DNA from: Cinnamomum chago
Taxonomy: Eukaryota; Streptophyta; Magnoliopsida; Laurales; Lauraceae
Direction of reading: 5' to 3'
DNA: 64,000 bases
Assembly (NCBI GenBank): GCA_038049695.1
Contig: CP142454.1
Span: 20,406,501-20,470,500 of the forward strand
Part shown: piece by piece, positions 36,501 to 47,299 of the stretch
Layout of the letters: the number at the start of each line of letters is the position of its first letter
Numbering within the stretch: the stretch's first letter is position 1
Translations under genes and position numbers: made by a program
The notes under the pieces: generated by a model
What the model saw: the letters and a program-made list of their open reading frames with translations, nothing else
The model's database searches: none
What the model was told of the DNA's origin: nothing

Positions 36501-38953
36501 GAGTCCTGATGGTTTTGATTAGGAAAGATTTTCAGGAGATGCTTTCGGAATTCCATAGGAGAGGAAAATTAAATATCGAAATTAATTCCACTTTCATTGC
36601 TCTTGTTCCAAAAGTCAACCCTATTGAGTTGAATAATAATAATAATAAACCACTGAGCTTGGTAGGATGTCTATAAATTATTAGAAAAGTTTTTGGCTAA
36701 TCATTTGAAAATGGTGTTGCCCGAGATAATTAAACAACCCTTTTAAAGAGCATCTGTGCAACGCAAGGAAATTCCCGATAGGGTTTTAATTGCTAATGAA
36801 TTGATAGATTCAAGAGAGCATTTGCGACAGGATGGAGTCATTTGTAAGATTGATCTAGAGAAGTCCTATGACCATGAGCATTGGTTTTTTGTAGGTTTTC
36901 GTAATAAGAGAGGTTCAATGCAGGAATGCATTTCTACCACATCTTTCTCTGGTTTGGTTAATGTTTCCCCTACTCGTCTCTTTAAAGCTTCGAGATGTCT
37001 CAGGCAACATGACACTCTCCCATTCTTGTTCACTCTAGTGGTGGACGCTATGGGAGTGTGTGTGTTTTTTTTTTTAGGCTAAGAGCCTTGGGATTATAGA
37101 AAGTTTAGTGGGAGTGGGGAGGGTATCCACCTTTCAATTTGCTAATGACACTATTTTATCCAGTTCTACAAAATGGGAGGAGAGCTTCTTTCAAAAGAAT
37201 CTCAACATGCTTTGAATTCTTATCAGGTATGAAGATTAGTCTCTTCAAGATTATGGTTGTGGGTGTGGGGTGTTCAAAGGGGATTATTCAGCCGATAGCC
37301 AACAGGTTGAACTGTAGGACTGGGAGGCTTCCCCTTAAGTTTCTGGAGCTTCCGATTGGGGCCAACCTCGAGGTTGAAGATGCTGTGGAGCCTGGCAGAT
37401 CAAAACTTTGAAAAGTCGTCTTTGTGGATGTGGAAATATCTTTCATTGGGTGGCAGGATAACTTAAATAACTTTGTCCAATTTGCGGATCGATTACTTTG
37501 TCAAAAAAAGAAGCTTCAACAAGCGATGTGTGAAATGAAAACTGTTGTTCACGAATCAACAAGGAAAACATTCTTTTCCTACAACCCATTGTTTCTTTGA
37601 GTAGGCATCAATATACAAGCACCTTTAGGCATGTCGGAAGAACTTTCAGGGGCACTGTTTGAGAGACAAGCATCTGGGGGAACACTCAACTCTTTTGAAA
37701 CACTTGGTGAGGAACTGGCTTCAGCTATACAGACATCTTGCTTGCTTTGAAACCATCTTTGAACCTATTTGACATTACCAATAACAGAGGAGGTAGGTTA
37801 AAGAGTTAAAATTTAACAATATAGAAGCCTGGGAAGAAAATTACCTGTGTCCATTCTATAGCGGTTTTTCTAGCACGACCTGAAGCAAGACTGGTCCACA
37901 TCAAAACAAGAATCACTCTTCAAACACTAAAAACATTTAATTGTTTATCACAAAGCACTGAATTTGTATTTCAAGTCCTCAGGCAAATTTGCTAGCAGAT
38001 GCAGGAATACAAGTTGAACAAGACCAAAATGGTGGCGAAGCTCACTTGAGTTTTTTAGCAAGCTTTTGATAGAATTCTTCATTCAAAGACTCATCCTTTG
38101 CTTCTTGAAACAACTTTTCCATTTGCTCAATCTGCTCAAAAGGACAAACAAGCCGATTTGTTGTAGCAATAAATTTGGGAAGAAAAAACAACTAGTCTTC
38201 CTCTTCTAAAGTTTTCTAATTTCCATTCTTTCCTACACATTCTCACTGAAAAAACATAAACCCATAGTCTTCCTCTTCTAAAGTTTTCCAATTTCCGTTC
38301 TTTCCGGCACATTCTCACCGAAAATAAACCCATAATCTTCCTCTTCTAAAGTTTTCCAATTTAAACTTAAACCCATACTCTTCCTCTTCTAAAGTTTTCC
38401 AATTTTCATTCTTTCCTACACATTCTCACTGAAAAAACTTAAACCCATAGTCTTCCTCTTCTAAAGTTTTCCAATTTCCGTTCTTTCCTGCACATTCTCA
38501 CCCAAAAAAAACTCAAACCCATAGTCTTCCTCTTCTAAAGTTTTCCAATTTTCGTTCTTTCCTGCACATTCTCGCCCAAAAAAAACTTAAACCCATAGTC
38601 GTCCTCTTCTAAAGGTTTCTAATTTCCGTTCTTCCCCGCCCATTTTCGCCAAAAAAAAAAAAAACTCAAACCCTAGATTTTAAACAACAGGTTCATCATT
38701 CGAAACCCATCAAAATCCCCAAACTTCATCTACAAACAAACTGAAAAAAACTGCTCCCCCCAGAAAGACACGTGCACGGAAAAACCAAAAAAAGAAAACA
38801 AAAAAGAACGATCTTTCAACAGACTGTAAGAAGAAAAACGATGAAAGGGGCAATAATGAAGAAAGAAAGAGGACAGGATATAATGACGAAAGCATTTACC
38901 TCGGATTGCGTGAAAGGTGAATCGTGCTTTCCTTTTGGAAGAAGACGACCCAT
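30543..38953 (-). CDS. SHH1: SHH1 (DTF1): homeodomain-SAWADEE histone reader of RNA-directed DNA methylation
   Basis: SHH1 binds histone H3 methylated at K9 and unmethylated at K4, and brings RNA polymerase IV to silent loci to start 24-nt siRNA production. Exons in transcription order (+ coordinates): 38900-38953, 38046-38131, 37845-37890, 37623-37764, 36119-36182, 33291-33342, 31470-31613, 31171-31290, 30543-30587 (stop TGA 30543-30545). All junctions are GT-AG and the joined frame is open for 250 residues; Arabidopsis SHH1 is about 258. The divergent homeodomain is at about 12-74 ([13 protein letters not shown]; recognition helix VQRWFQSKQ at 63-71). The SAWADEE domain is at about 118-248: [44 protein letters not shown], and the end [10 protein letters not shown]183, H217, C222 and C224 are likely zinc ligands (inferred). 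Short linker and overall pattern fit SHH1 better than the longer SHH2. The introns are loaded with repeats. Confidence 0.93.
30785..30885. repeat. Direct duplication of ~50 bp in the last SHH1 intron
   Basis: AAACATCAAGCCATGCATCC...CAATCACATTAAAG and AAACATCAAATCGTGGATCC...CAATCACATTGAAG follow each other about 50 bases apart. Confidence 0.8.
32412..32460. repeat. (TTG)n(ATG)n trinucleotide repeat in SHH1 intron 6
   Basis: TTG units pass directly into GATGAT units. The phrase ATATTGGATRGGATYGGTRGGA occurs on both sides (about 32375 and 32466), suggesting a small duplication around the repeat. Confidence 0.85.
33438..33850. repeat. Tandem duplication of ~200 bp in SHH1 intron 5
   Basis: Copies at about 33438-33661 and 33662-33850 share AAACTAGTGGCCAACCC, TTACATTGCCATTTCTACTG, GCATGGGATTTTACC and GGAGATGTGCATGCCAAGCA in order. 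They differ in the number of CTT units (about ten versus four) and in A/T-run lengths. Confidence 0.92.
33845..34075 (-). mobile_element. tRNA-derived SINE in SHH1 intron 5
   Basis: On the minus strand it starts GAGTGGTAGCTCAGTTGG (tRNA-like head with A box), has a B-box-like TTATGTTCGACACC near 34010, and ends GATACCTTGGGTTATAAAAG followed by an A-rich tail (+ strand T-run at 33838-33850). It lies in the sense orientation of SHH1. The body differs from families X and Y. Confidence 0.75.
36490..37485 (+). pseudogene. LINE reverse transcriptase remnant in SHH1 intron 4 (antisense to SHH1)
   Basis: Readable blocks in order, across several frames: [14 protein letters not shown] and [11 protein letters not shown] (about 36540-36630), [20 protein letters not shown], then [17 protein letters not shown] and [16 protein letters not shown] (36778-36885), [33 protein letters not shown] (about 37135-37185), [15 protein letters not shown], and [16 protein letters not shown] to about 37470. 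This is the order of a plant L1 reverse transcriptase. The catalytic YADD/FADD box reads FAND and the frame is broken repeatedly, so it is inactive. Confidence 0.9.
38190..38676. repeat. Minisatellite of seven 43-74-bp units in SHH1 intron 1
   Basis: The marker CTTCCTCTTCTAAAG (CGTCC... in the last unit) starts at 38197, 38269, 38337, 38380, 38452, 38526 and 38600. Spacings are therefore 72, 68, 43, 72, 74 and 74. A full unit also holds CATTCTTTCC...ACATTCTC and an A-run followed by AACCCATAG. The fourth spacing is short because part of a unit is missing. The repeat is wholly intronic, about 220 bp downstream of exon 1. Confidence 0.93.
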
Positions 38954-39099
38954 TCCCCCTAAAATCATATGCAAAGTGAATACATTGAGAATTCTATGTA
39001 TGCGAGGGTTCGAGAAGGGTGGGTTTTTGTAAACCCAACCGAAAACATCGAAACCGATGGAAAGGGCAAAAAAAAACAGAAAGGGATTTGCAAGGATTC

Positions 39100-39335
39100 T
39101 CGCGTTTGGATGGAATGAATATATATGTATATATATGCAGAAGAAGAAACAGGAAAGGAAGCAAAAGGAGAAGTTATTAGCTTTTGTGTGTATGTATGTA
39201 ATGTACCCTACAAGAAAGAAGGTGGAGGACTGGCTGAGTCCCAAAGTAGCTGAAAGTGGAGCTGGCTTTCTTCTTCCTGTGGGTTTGTTTCCTCCGTTTG
39301 GGGAGGGAGAGCCCTTTCTTTATAGGACGTGTTTG
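39100..39335 (-). promoter_or_regulatory. Probable promoter region of SHH1
   Basis: Upstream of the ATG (38953) the minus strand has TATA-like words at about 39118-39137 (TATATATACATATATATTC) and TATAAAG at about 39317-39323. Either could set the start, giving a leader of roughly 130 or 340 bases. The choice cannot be made from sequence alone. Confidence 0.35.
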
Positions 39336-39454
39336 AAGAATCTGGATTCTCTGAGGCCCATGCGTAGGGATTCTCTGAGTTCTTACATCTCTTTTAAGTG
39401 ATAGAGATATGGAATGGAACCCACGTTTGTAATTGTATTCTTCCTTTTCTTTTT

Positions 39455-39610
39455 CTTTTCTTTTTTTTCTTTTGGTATTGGAGGTTCCCAATCCCTGGAA
39501 TGGACTAATACCTTTGGTCTTATAAAAAAATCCCAGATAAAGTACAGTTTCAAATCTACAATATTTCGGTGTAAATCGTGGTACTAAATTAAGTGAGCTA
39601 CCCTTTGAGA
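39455..39610 (-). mobile_element. tRNA-derived SINE, family Y
   Basis: Minus strand: head CAAAGGGTAGCTCACTTAAT, weak B box GATTTGAAAC, tail ATTAGTCCATTCCAGG...GGGAACCTCCAATACCAAAAG with an A/T-rich end at 39445-39475. It matches copies at 16148 and 43865. Confidence 0.65.
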
Positions 39611-39689
39611 TTAAAAGAACTAATTTATCAAGTTATAATTGTAATCCCTAGCAATTCATTATGGGGAGCGAGTGGGACGCTGTTATATC

Positions 39690-40035
39690 ACTGCATTCTT
39701 TTAGTTGGGCTTGGATATATATTTATTTGGGCCTATTTAATATTTGGATTGAGCTTAAATTAAGTGATGGAAAGCCCAAAGTGCGGCTAGATTTGGCCTA
39801 AATTAAGAGTGCTTTGTAATTTAGTGATTACTTTTGTCCGAAGGATTGCTTGAAACCATAAACAACTAATAAAAAAGCCTATTTTGGTCAACCCGTTTGA
39901 TTAAATGGGTTGGCTCGGGCTTGGCATTTATGGGCCATGCCTGATTTGGATGGATATAGACATGTGTTTCTAAAGCTGCTTCAGGCTTGGATATATTGCA
40001 GGCCAGGCCGACACGGCCCATGAACATCACTACGT
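39690..40035. repeat. Dispersed GGGCC-rich repeat, relative of 7740-8095
   Basis: It shares GGGCCTATTTAATATTTGG, AATTAAGTGATGGA and the phrase GACATGTGTTTCTAA with the copy at 7740-8095. No coding content. Confidence 0.5.
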
Positions 40036-40354
40036 CTAATGGATGAAATGGCAATTTTGCGCCCACTATTCAAGCTTGATTATCCAACTCTCTGGCGAGA
40101 GTGTCTCGCCTGTCAAAGCCCATAAAAACGAGGTTTCTATTTTCCCTCCATGAATCTCGAGGATGGTAAAATTTTGATAAGCCCACACAACCTTGAGAGC
40201 CAGGCTACGGTAAGACTGTCTAATTTGAGCCCATGTGTTGTATTCATTAATATACAAAACATAAATGCCCAAATGAAAGGTTGTCTAAGGAATCATAGAG
40301 TGTCACCGTAGCACACGGACACTCTCTCCCATAGCACTTTCGGGGATGGTTATT

Positions 40355-41125
40355 TCTAGGACTACACGAAAAATTCGATACCACCGTAAAACTGAACTGA
40401 ACTAAGACGGTTCAAATCAATTTTATGAGGATCGGTTCGGTCGACGGTTTGAAAATCATAGAAACCGCTTTATATCGATCGGTTATCGTTTTGAACCCAT
40501 GGTTAACCTCCTAAACCGAACCGACTGTATGTATTAACTTGAATATTGAGTTTTGACTATTTTAGCCTTAGGATTTCGTACTTTCATAGTTACATACTTT
40601 CATTCGACAACTCACATGAACTCAATATTGAGATTTTATTTTTAGGGTTATCGATTCTGCCTTCTCAGAACTCACATGAAGTCCAATTGAAATGTTATGA
40701 CTTTTGGAGTTGCTGCTGGAGTGCTGGTAGTTTGAAATAAAGTTACTGCTTCTTTAGTTATCTGTTTTAATTTGCTTTGGGATATGTAATGACTTTAAAT
40801 ATTTATTATGTTTTATGTTGGATTTGTTTTGGGTTGTGATAACTTTAAATATTTCTGTTTGGTTGTTTGGTTAAGACTTAGTGAGTACTTGTGCTACTAC
40901 TATTTGCAGGTATTTTGATGACTTCTCTCACCAATTGAATTGCTATTATTCTGTGGGAAAAAAAAAAACTGTAACCGAGCCTAACCGAACCGGTTCCTTT
41001 CGGTTCAGTTTGAACACATGAGTGGTTCGGTTTGGTTTGGAAAAATAGAAAACAGATGGATTCGATTTGGTTGATGGTTTCTCCTCTAAACCAATCCGAA
41101 CCGCCATGTGTACCCTTAGTTATTC
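40355..41125. repeat. GGTTCGGTT-rich repeat, hAT-like non-autonomous element
   Basis: Both ends are full of CGGTTCGGTT/AACCGAACC words (40395-40530 and 40970-41110). The right end, ...CCGCCATGTGTACCCTTAG, is partly inverse to the left. The middle is AT-rich and non-coding. Borders and target duplication are not resolved. Confidence 0.4.
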
Positions 41126-41157
41126 CCCCTTCTTCCTAGCCACTGTTTCAACTAGTA

Positions 41158-41177
41158 ATATATATATATATATATAT
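41158..41177. repeat. (TA)n microsatellite
   Basis: Ten TA units. Confidence 0.85.
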
Positions 41178-42084
41178 TTATGCTAGTATTATTTTATTTG
41201 TGACTATCAGGGAGTTCTTTCTTGGTTGCTAGTTAGGCCCCGCAAAAACATTCTCATATAGTAATAGATGAGAACTAGTTCTCACTTAAATATTTTCCTA
41301 TATAATATACACATAAAATATAAGCTGGCCAAATGAGAGTTTAGTAGACTTGCAACTTTAAAGCAAAATTAAGCCTGTGAGGAGTTTTGAACCCTAAACA
41401 TAGGCCAGGTCTAATACTCTAATACATATGCATATCCAGGCCTGCCTAGACAAACTTGGATTCAGTCCGAGTTAGGGCAGATTAAGCTCTATTACGGCCT
41501 TTGATTGGACTTATACATTAACTATGAAAGGTTATTATATAATATAGCTTATCCGAGAGTCAAGGGAAATAAAAGGAATTACTTTCTTAATTAGGGTAGG
41601 GGTGCTAATGGGCTCTAACATAGGCCATTCCTATGAGCCTAAGGTTAAGCCTGTGCTGTTCTGCTTGCAAAATTTGCCTTCTGAATTAGATACATTTCAT
41701 TAGCTTGGAAATGACTTTTTTTTTTTGGTAGAAAGCTTGGAAATGACTTGAGAGCTAGGAATGCATACCTTTTACATGACAAGCGAGAAGGGACGTTGGT
41801 GTGTACATCGATTTCTGCAGAAATGGAAATTTGCAACTATTTCATCGTCTGATGCAAGCGATTTTGCTGCAGAAATATATAGAACTCAATGTATTTTCTG
41901 GGCATCTATGAATTTGAACTCCAACCGCCCCAGTTAAAAATGTATTTTCAAGGTTTTTTTACTATTCCGCGGCTTTAGACAAACGTATCCTAAAGAAGTG
42001 ATTTAGATTTTTGGGAATCTTGACATCTTATTTCATCACATTTTGCGAAGTGCTAATTCAAAGGAGTTTTGAGCCATGAGACCT

Positions 42085-42235
42085 GGGACTAAAGAGAGAG
42101 CCTGCATACACACAGAAAAGTAATTCATTCAAATAGAAAGAAGGCCCGCACAATCGAAAAGAGGTAAGGTACCCAAGGTTTGAACCCCCGGCAACTAGAT
42201 CAAATCTGACGCTCCTTACAACTAAGGTAAGAAGC
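42085..42235 (-). mobile_element. tRNA-derived SINE, family X (degraded)
   Basis: Minus strand: TACCTTAGTTGTAAGGAGCG (A-box-like head), GGGGGTTCAAACCTTGG (B box), then the GTGCGGGCCTTCTTTC phrase of the family and GTGTATGCAGGCTCTCTC. Confidence 0.6.
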
Positions 42236-42435
42236 CATTTCTAATTGTTGTTGATATGTTTTTCTCTTCTGAGGCTCGAGGCTGACTTTTGGAGCTTCAA
42301 CTCTACCATATTTTTTTTACAAGAGAAGGAAAAAAAAAAAAACCTCTACCATATATTAGGCTGACTGGCTCGGCCTATCTTTTTGGCTATTTAGTTTCAG
42401 GACATCTTTCTAAGTTTTGATTATAGTCACCATTC

Positions 42436-42463
42436 TCAAAAAAAAAAAAAAAAAAAAAAAAAA
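42436..42463. repeat. Poly-A run
   Basis: About 28 consecutive A on the + strand. It is not clearly the tail of a recognised element. Confidence 0.8.
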
Positions 42464-42792
42464 GGGTAAAGGAAAATTCTCACGCTTTCAACTCACCACA
42501 TCGCCCATCAAGGCATCAACCCCAACTCATGACAGGTCTATGTTTTGCGATCTAACTCACAGAGGTCACAGGTTTAGGTTGGGTTTGATATTATAAATCT
42601 TTCATTTTTCTGTTACTTTTTGCTCCAAAATTTTAAAATGTACTCTATGCTCTGCACTATCCAGAATATATGTATCATAATCCATTAAAAAATACATTAA
42701 CTAGTTATAAACGGGGTGTTGCATGCAAAGGACATTTGAACCTCTATTAACTACAGTATCCAAAATATATGTATCATACATTCGTGCTCTAA

Positions 42793-43174
42793 GAGCATCT
42801 TCAAGAGTGATGTTAAATTTGGAGATGCCTTTTTGAAAATGAAGGCTTATGTGGTAAATTGACCATTTACAATTTGACATCTATGTTGGAGTATACTCCA
42901 CCCCATATGTCAAATGTAATATTTTATTAATATTTTTATTTTACTTTTTTTATATATTAAACTCAACTCATTGACAATAGTCCATTTGAAATAAAATAAT
43001 GTAAAATATTATTTGGCATTTCACTTTTTCACATGCCAAATTTGGCATCTCACTCCCATATGTCAAATGCCACCTCATTTTTGGCATAATTGTTGGAGTG
43101 AAAATTCATGCAAAAAATCCCATGTGGCATGTCCACCTTGGAATCTTGGATTTGACAAGTTCTTGGAAATGCTC
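42793..43174. mobile_element. Tourist/PIF-Harbinger-like MITE (382 bp)
   Basis: Left end GAGCATCTTCAAGAG and inverted right end GAGCATTTCCAAGAA match at 12 of 15 bases. TAA flanks both sides (42790-42792; 43175-43177). The interior is AT-rich with repeated TTTGGCAT and CATATGTCAAAT words. Confidence 0.75.
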
Positions 43175-43864
43175 TAAGAGCATCTAAAACTTAACCTTCC
43201 TAGAAACTGACTTGTGTGATAGTATATTAACTCCATACCCACCTTGAATCCAGAAAAAACCAATACCCCTCCACTAGTAGGAGTTGGTCTGAGTGGGTCA
43301 CCCATTTAACCCCACTTGTTATCTAAAAAAAAAAAAAAGAATACACACTCCGCCAAAATTTTATTAAGGAACAAAATGCTTTAATTCATTTTTTAAAGGA
43401 ATTTCATTATTAAAATAAAAATAAATTAAGCAACTACTTCGAAAAAACTATTGCACCATTTTGGGTGAGTCCCACCCAAGTGAACTTTTTTTTTTTGGGA
43501 CTCGGTGCATTTGATGTTAGAAATATTATGGGGTCACCGGTCACTCACAAATGACCCCAACATTTGTGACCCCTCACCAAATGGTCGAATAATGTCCAAA
43601 GTCCCGCACAGCCGACATCGCCATCCAGTGCACACCACAAGCCGGATACGACACAAACAACTATGTTTGGGTTCATAAATGGTGATAGTGAGATCCTGAT
43701 GGGGTTCAGGGTATGATGAGTTCCCAAGTCTAAAACCTGTCACAAAAGAGTCCCCACTGCCGATGGCAAAAGACACACCTTTCTTCTCCCTACAATTGCC
43801 ATTTCTCACAACTAAAGTCTTTATTTATAATTTATTTTTTTTTGTTTAAATTTGTTGGGTTGCA

Positions 43865-44068
43865 GCTAGTTTTTTTTTTTTTTTTTCTTTCTTTCTTTCT
43901 TTTTGGTTATCGGAGGGTTTTCAATCATTTGGGCTGGACTAATCCGAGCCCAGAGGAAAGCCAAGTAAACTCCCCTGCAGCCCCATTATGATAGTGTAGT
44001 ATCAAACCTATAATCTTTAGGTGCAAACCGTAGTCTTAAGCCAACTAAGCTACCCCTTACAGATTAAA
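43865..44068 (-). mobile_element. tRNA-derived SINE, family Y
   Basis: Minus strand: AGGGGTAGCTTAGTTGGCTT (A box), GGTTTGATACTAC (B-box region), then GGGCTCGGATTAGTCCAGCC and GAAAACCCTCCGATAACC, ending in an A-rich tail (+ strand T/C run at 43871-43903). This is the best-preserved copy of the family. Confidence 0.75.
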
Positions 44069-44774
44069 TTGCAGCTAAGTTAAATAACATTGGCTAGAAA
44101 ATGGGGATACTTGGTGATAAGACATGGATTACATTGTTTGCTAGATTAGTTACAAAGTGGATGTTATGTTGTAGCTTAGTTCTATAACATTGGTTGGGGT
44201 TTGGAGTTTGAATCTATCAAGCTTGTGGGTCTATTTTTTTTTTAATCTTCATGCTTTTTTTAACTAAATTTTTTTACTAATCACTATAGGGGGTGTCCTC
44301 ATATGCCTGGGCGAGAGCCACAATGGCGGGCCCAAGAAATTCGTTTGGGTGGTGCATTATATGGTAAAGTGAAAAGATTAAACAATAAAATTAAATATTT
44401 TAATATCTTAACGAAGGAGTTTCTAAAATCATGTGGGTGCAACATCTTTTTTGTTAAATCAGTACCTAAGTACGTACCCACCTGAGGATCAATCCCTGGG
44501 TGTTCACCTGAAACTGAGGTGTCAACCATTGATGGTGGTTACACCACTGTGTTTTCAGTGCGTTGGCAAATTAAAAACCTATATTTGAAGAGAAACATAA
44601 AACTTACTTTTCATCACTTAAATATGTTCGGATAAAGTCTCCTATTATTAATTTTCTGGTATTACTTAGAAAGTCAGACAAATGCGTGACCAAGGCCGAT
44701 TACCCAAGTCTTTGACCCAAATTACAGGCCTAGAATTTCACCCAAACATTGTTGAAGTCTCATCCTGTTTCTTT

Positions 44775-45015
44775 CTTCTTTTTTTTGTTAACCCAACCAC
44801 CAAGAGGGCGCCTGATGCTCAAGTGAGAGTCCGCATACACACTGGAAGACAACTCACTCAAGTGGAAAAGGAGCATACACACGCGAGAAGAAAGCTCACA
44901 CAAGTGGAAAGGAAAGCTCGCACACGCGAGAAGAGATGGCGTACTCAGGGTTCGAACACTGGGCAGCCATGTGAGAACTGCTACTGCTTCCACTCGTGTA
45001 AGGAGTCATTCTCCT
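44775..45015 (-). mobile_element. tRNA-derived SINE, family X
   Basis: Minus strand: B box near 44950 (AGTGTTCGAACCCTGAG), then alternating CACTTGTGTGAGCTTTC and CGCGTGTGCGAGC phrases, and an A tail (+ strand T-run 44779-44787). The internal phrase is repeated at least four times. Confidence 0.7.
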
Positions 45016-45229
45016 CATGCTGTTAGTTGAGATTTTTGTCAAATTATCTTGCCCTATGTGAATTGAGCCAACTCAGTCAAAATCAATTTCGTGATAATAT
45101 TCTTCCCCTTTTTTTTTCCAAGGTAACTTGTGCTTGTGTGAAAATGAATCTTCACTTTGCTGTAACCTCAAAATGCCTCTTTGCTTTGGATTTAAAAGGA
45201 GAGCGAGGGGCTATCAAGTAAGCAGATTG

Positions 45230-47210
45230 TACCTAATCCCATGTTCTGTCAATGTTGTTTAACCATCACTGATAAAACTGGATTGAATTCAATTATGAAG
45301 TGTTTGACGAGTTTAACATCTTACAAGATGCATATTTTTTACTCATGATATATCCGACGGTGGGTTCAACCACCATTGCAGTGAAATTTGGCCGAATAGG
45401 ACTATGATTTTGAGAGTTTTAAATCTAAGTGGTGAACCCTACTCACATATTTATGGTGCTAACCTGATCCTCGTATAATACACTATTATATATGATACCC
45501 ATCTTGGAGAATTGCTTTAACCCAAATTCCAATGGCAATTAGTTTATTAATTAGATTGGCTGTCCTTTTAGGATTCTGATTCTCTAATATAGTCTTCTCC
45601 GATTCACCCCTCTGCTTATGTATAGCCGACTTAAGGGGAATTCATGCGACAAAAAGAATCCATGGTAGAGAGAAAAACTGATCTGATTTTCTGTACAGCT
45701 ACTTTTTCAGTTGTTTGGTGTAACACATTATATAGAGGGAAAATGAACTAACAATGTTAATTTCAATGTCCTACATGTAAGGTAGGAATGTATGATTCTT
45801 TTTTTATATAATAATGAAAATTAATGTAAAACAAAATCCTCTTATTGTACAAACGCATGCTGGCTATAGCATTTTTTGTTAGGGCTAGAGGACTATGTGA
45901 CATCTTTTGATTTGTGAATAGCAAACTTTTAACCGATTCTACTTTTATGTGTTGTTGTGCATAAGCCGCAAGGCCATCCATCCTATCTTGAAGAAGTGCT
46001 TTCCATCCAACAACCATAGTCTATCATATTTCTGTAGTTTATTTAACTGGAGAGTTTTTACCTTCCTAATTCAACCACTACATACAGTAATTAGTCTTCT
46101 ACTGAAGAAACTTTGGTCACCTTTCGAGAAGAGTTGACCCCATTCGTAAGTCCTCTTATTTTGAGCCAGTTTTCTAAGCACTAAAGTTCAAGCTGATGGG
46201 TAGAAAAAGCAGACCAAGTCCAAATTCGTGACGTGAAACTTCTTTCAAGCGCGGAGACTGGAGAAGATGGTGGTCCTATCAGACGGAGATTTCAGCCATG
46301 GTCCCTTGCCGAAGCAGGTATAGATCTGGCCCAACTTGATGGAGCCCGTTCGGCTATTCAACTTGAATTAGGTGCATTTTCTGGAAGCGAATTTACTCGT
46401 TTTTAGCAAAGTCATGAAAAGCCCACGTTCGGCAATCCGCATCTCCCCTATCCCACACCCACCTCAATAATTGAAAATCCTCATTTATTTATTTATTTAT
46501 TTATTTATTTAAGCATTGATAGCCAGTGATGGAGATGTGAAATCCTTCGTTGAAAATTCTTATTCTAAAGACAGTGAGGAATCCTCAAATGTGCAGAGTC
46601 CTCATTTGTCACGGAAGGCGACTCTTATGTTATGGAATAATTTTTTTTTTTTCTCACAATAGCCCTCCAAAAAGTTGTAACTTTATATAGTGACCCCAAG
46701 TAAAATTTCTTAGTTCTGCTGCTCGTTTTGGATGAGCAGGCTTGTGTTTAATATAAGAAGCCCGCGTAATCTTATAACTAGACTATATGTCAATAGCCAA
46801 AGTTTCCTTTAAATTTAGCGACTAGTATAGTTGGGAAAAGGGTCAAAATTGAGTTTAGTGGTAATTCAGGAGGGTAGTGGCGTTGTGTGTTTGATTGGTG
46901 TAATTCAAAATATGGTTTATTATATTCTGCTAAGTTTGAAGATCTTCAAAATCTAATATATAGAAACTTATGAAATCTTGGTATGAGAAATGAATACGAA
47001 GACTTTGCAACTATCACTGTTCCAAATACTCTACACCTTTAATTAGACGTGTATGCATGATGGTAAGCCATTCAACATTAGCATGTATTATATTATAAGA
47101 GACTTTAAAGATTCAATATTTACAAAAAAAATTAATTGTATTAAGATATTGTCATAGTTTGATCTGAGATCATAATATGAACATCTAAAACAGAAACTTA
47201 GCTGCTACTT
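45230..47210. other. Gene-free spacer
   Basis: AT-rich, with a (TTTA)n repeat at 46483-46512 and no conserved protein. A GGGCCTGTTTGGCAACATTC end at 47224 looks like the left border of a MITE that the LTR then interrupts. Confidence 0.5.
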
Positions 47211-47299
47211 AATTGTTAGTTGAGGGCCTGTTTGGCAACATTCTGGGAATGTATTATTTTGAGAATGATTGAAAAAATAAACTAATTTGGCATGCCCTT

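Noticed and set aside
38136..38333. Minus-strand frame with a repeated peptide ([18 protein letters not shown])
   Set aside because: The peptide repeat is simply the translation of the intronic minisatellite in SHH1 intron 1.
38176..38676. CRISPR-like array of regularly spaced repeats
   Set aside because: The repeats are contiguous minisatellite units in a plant intron, with no unique spacers.
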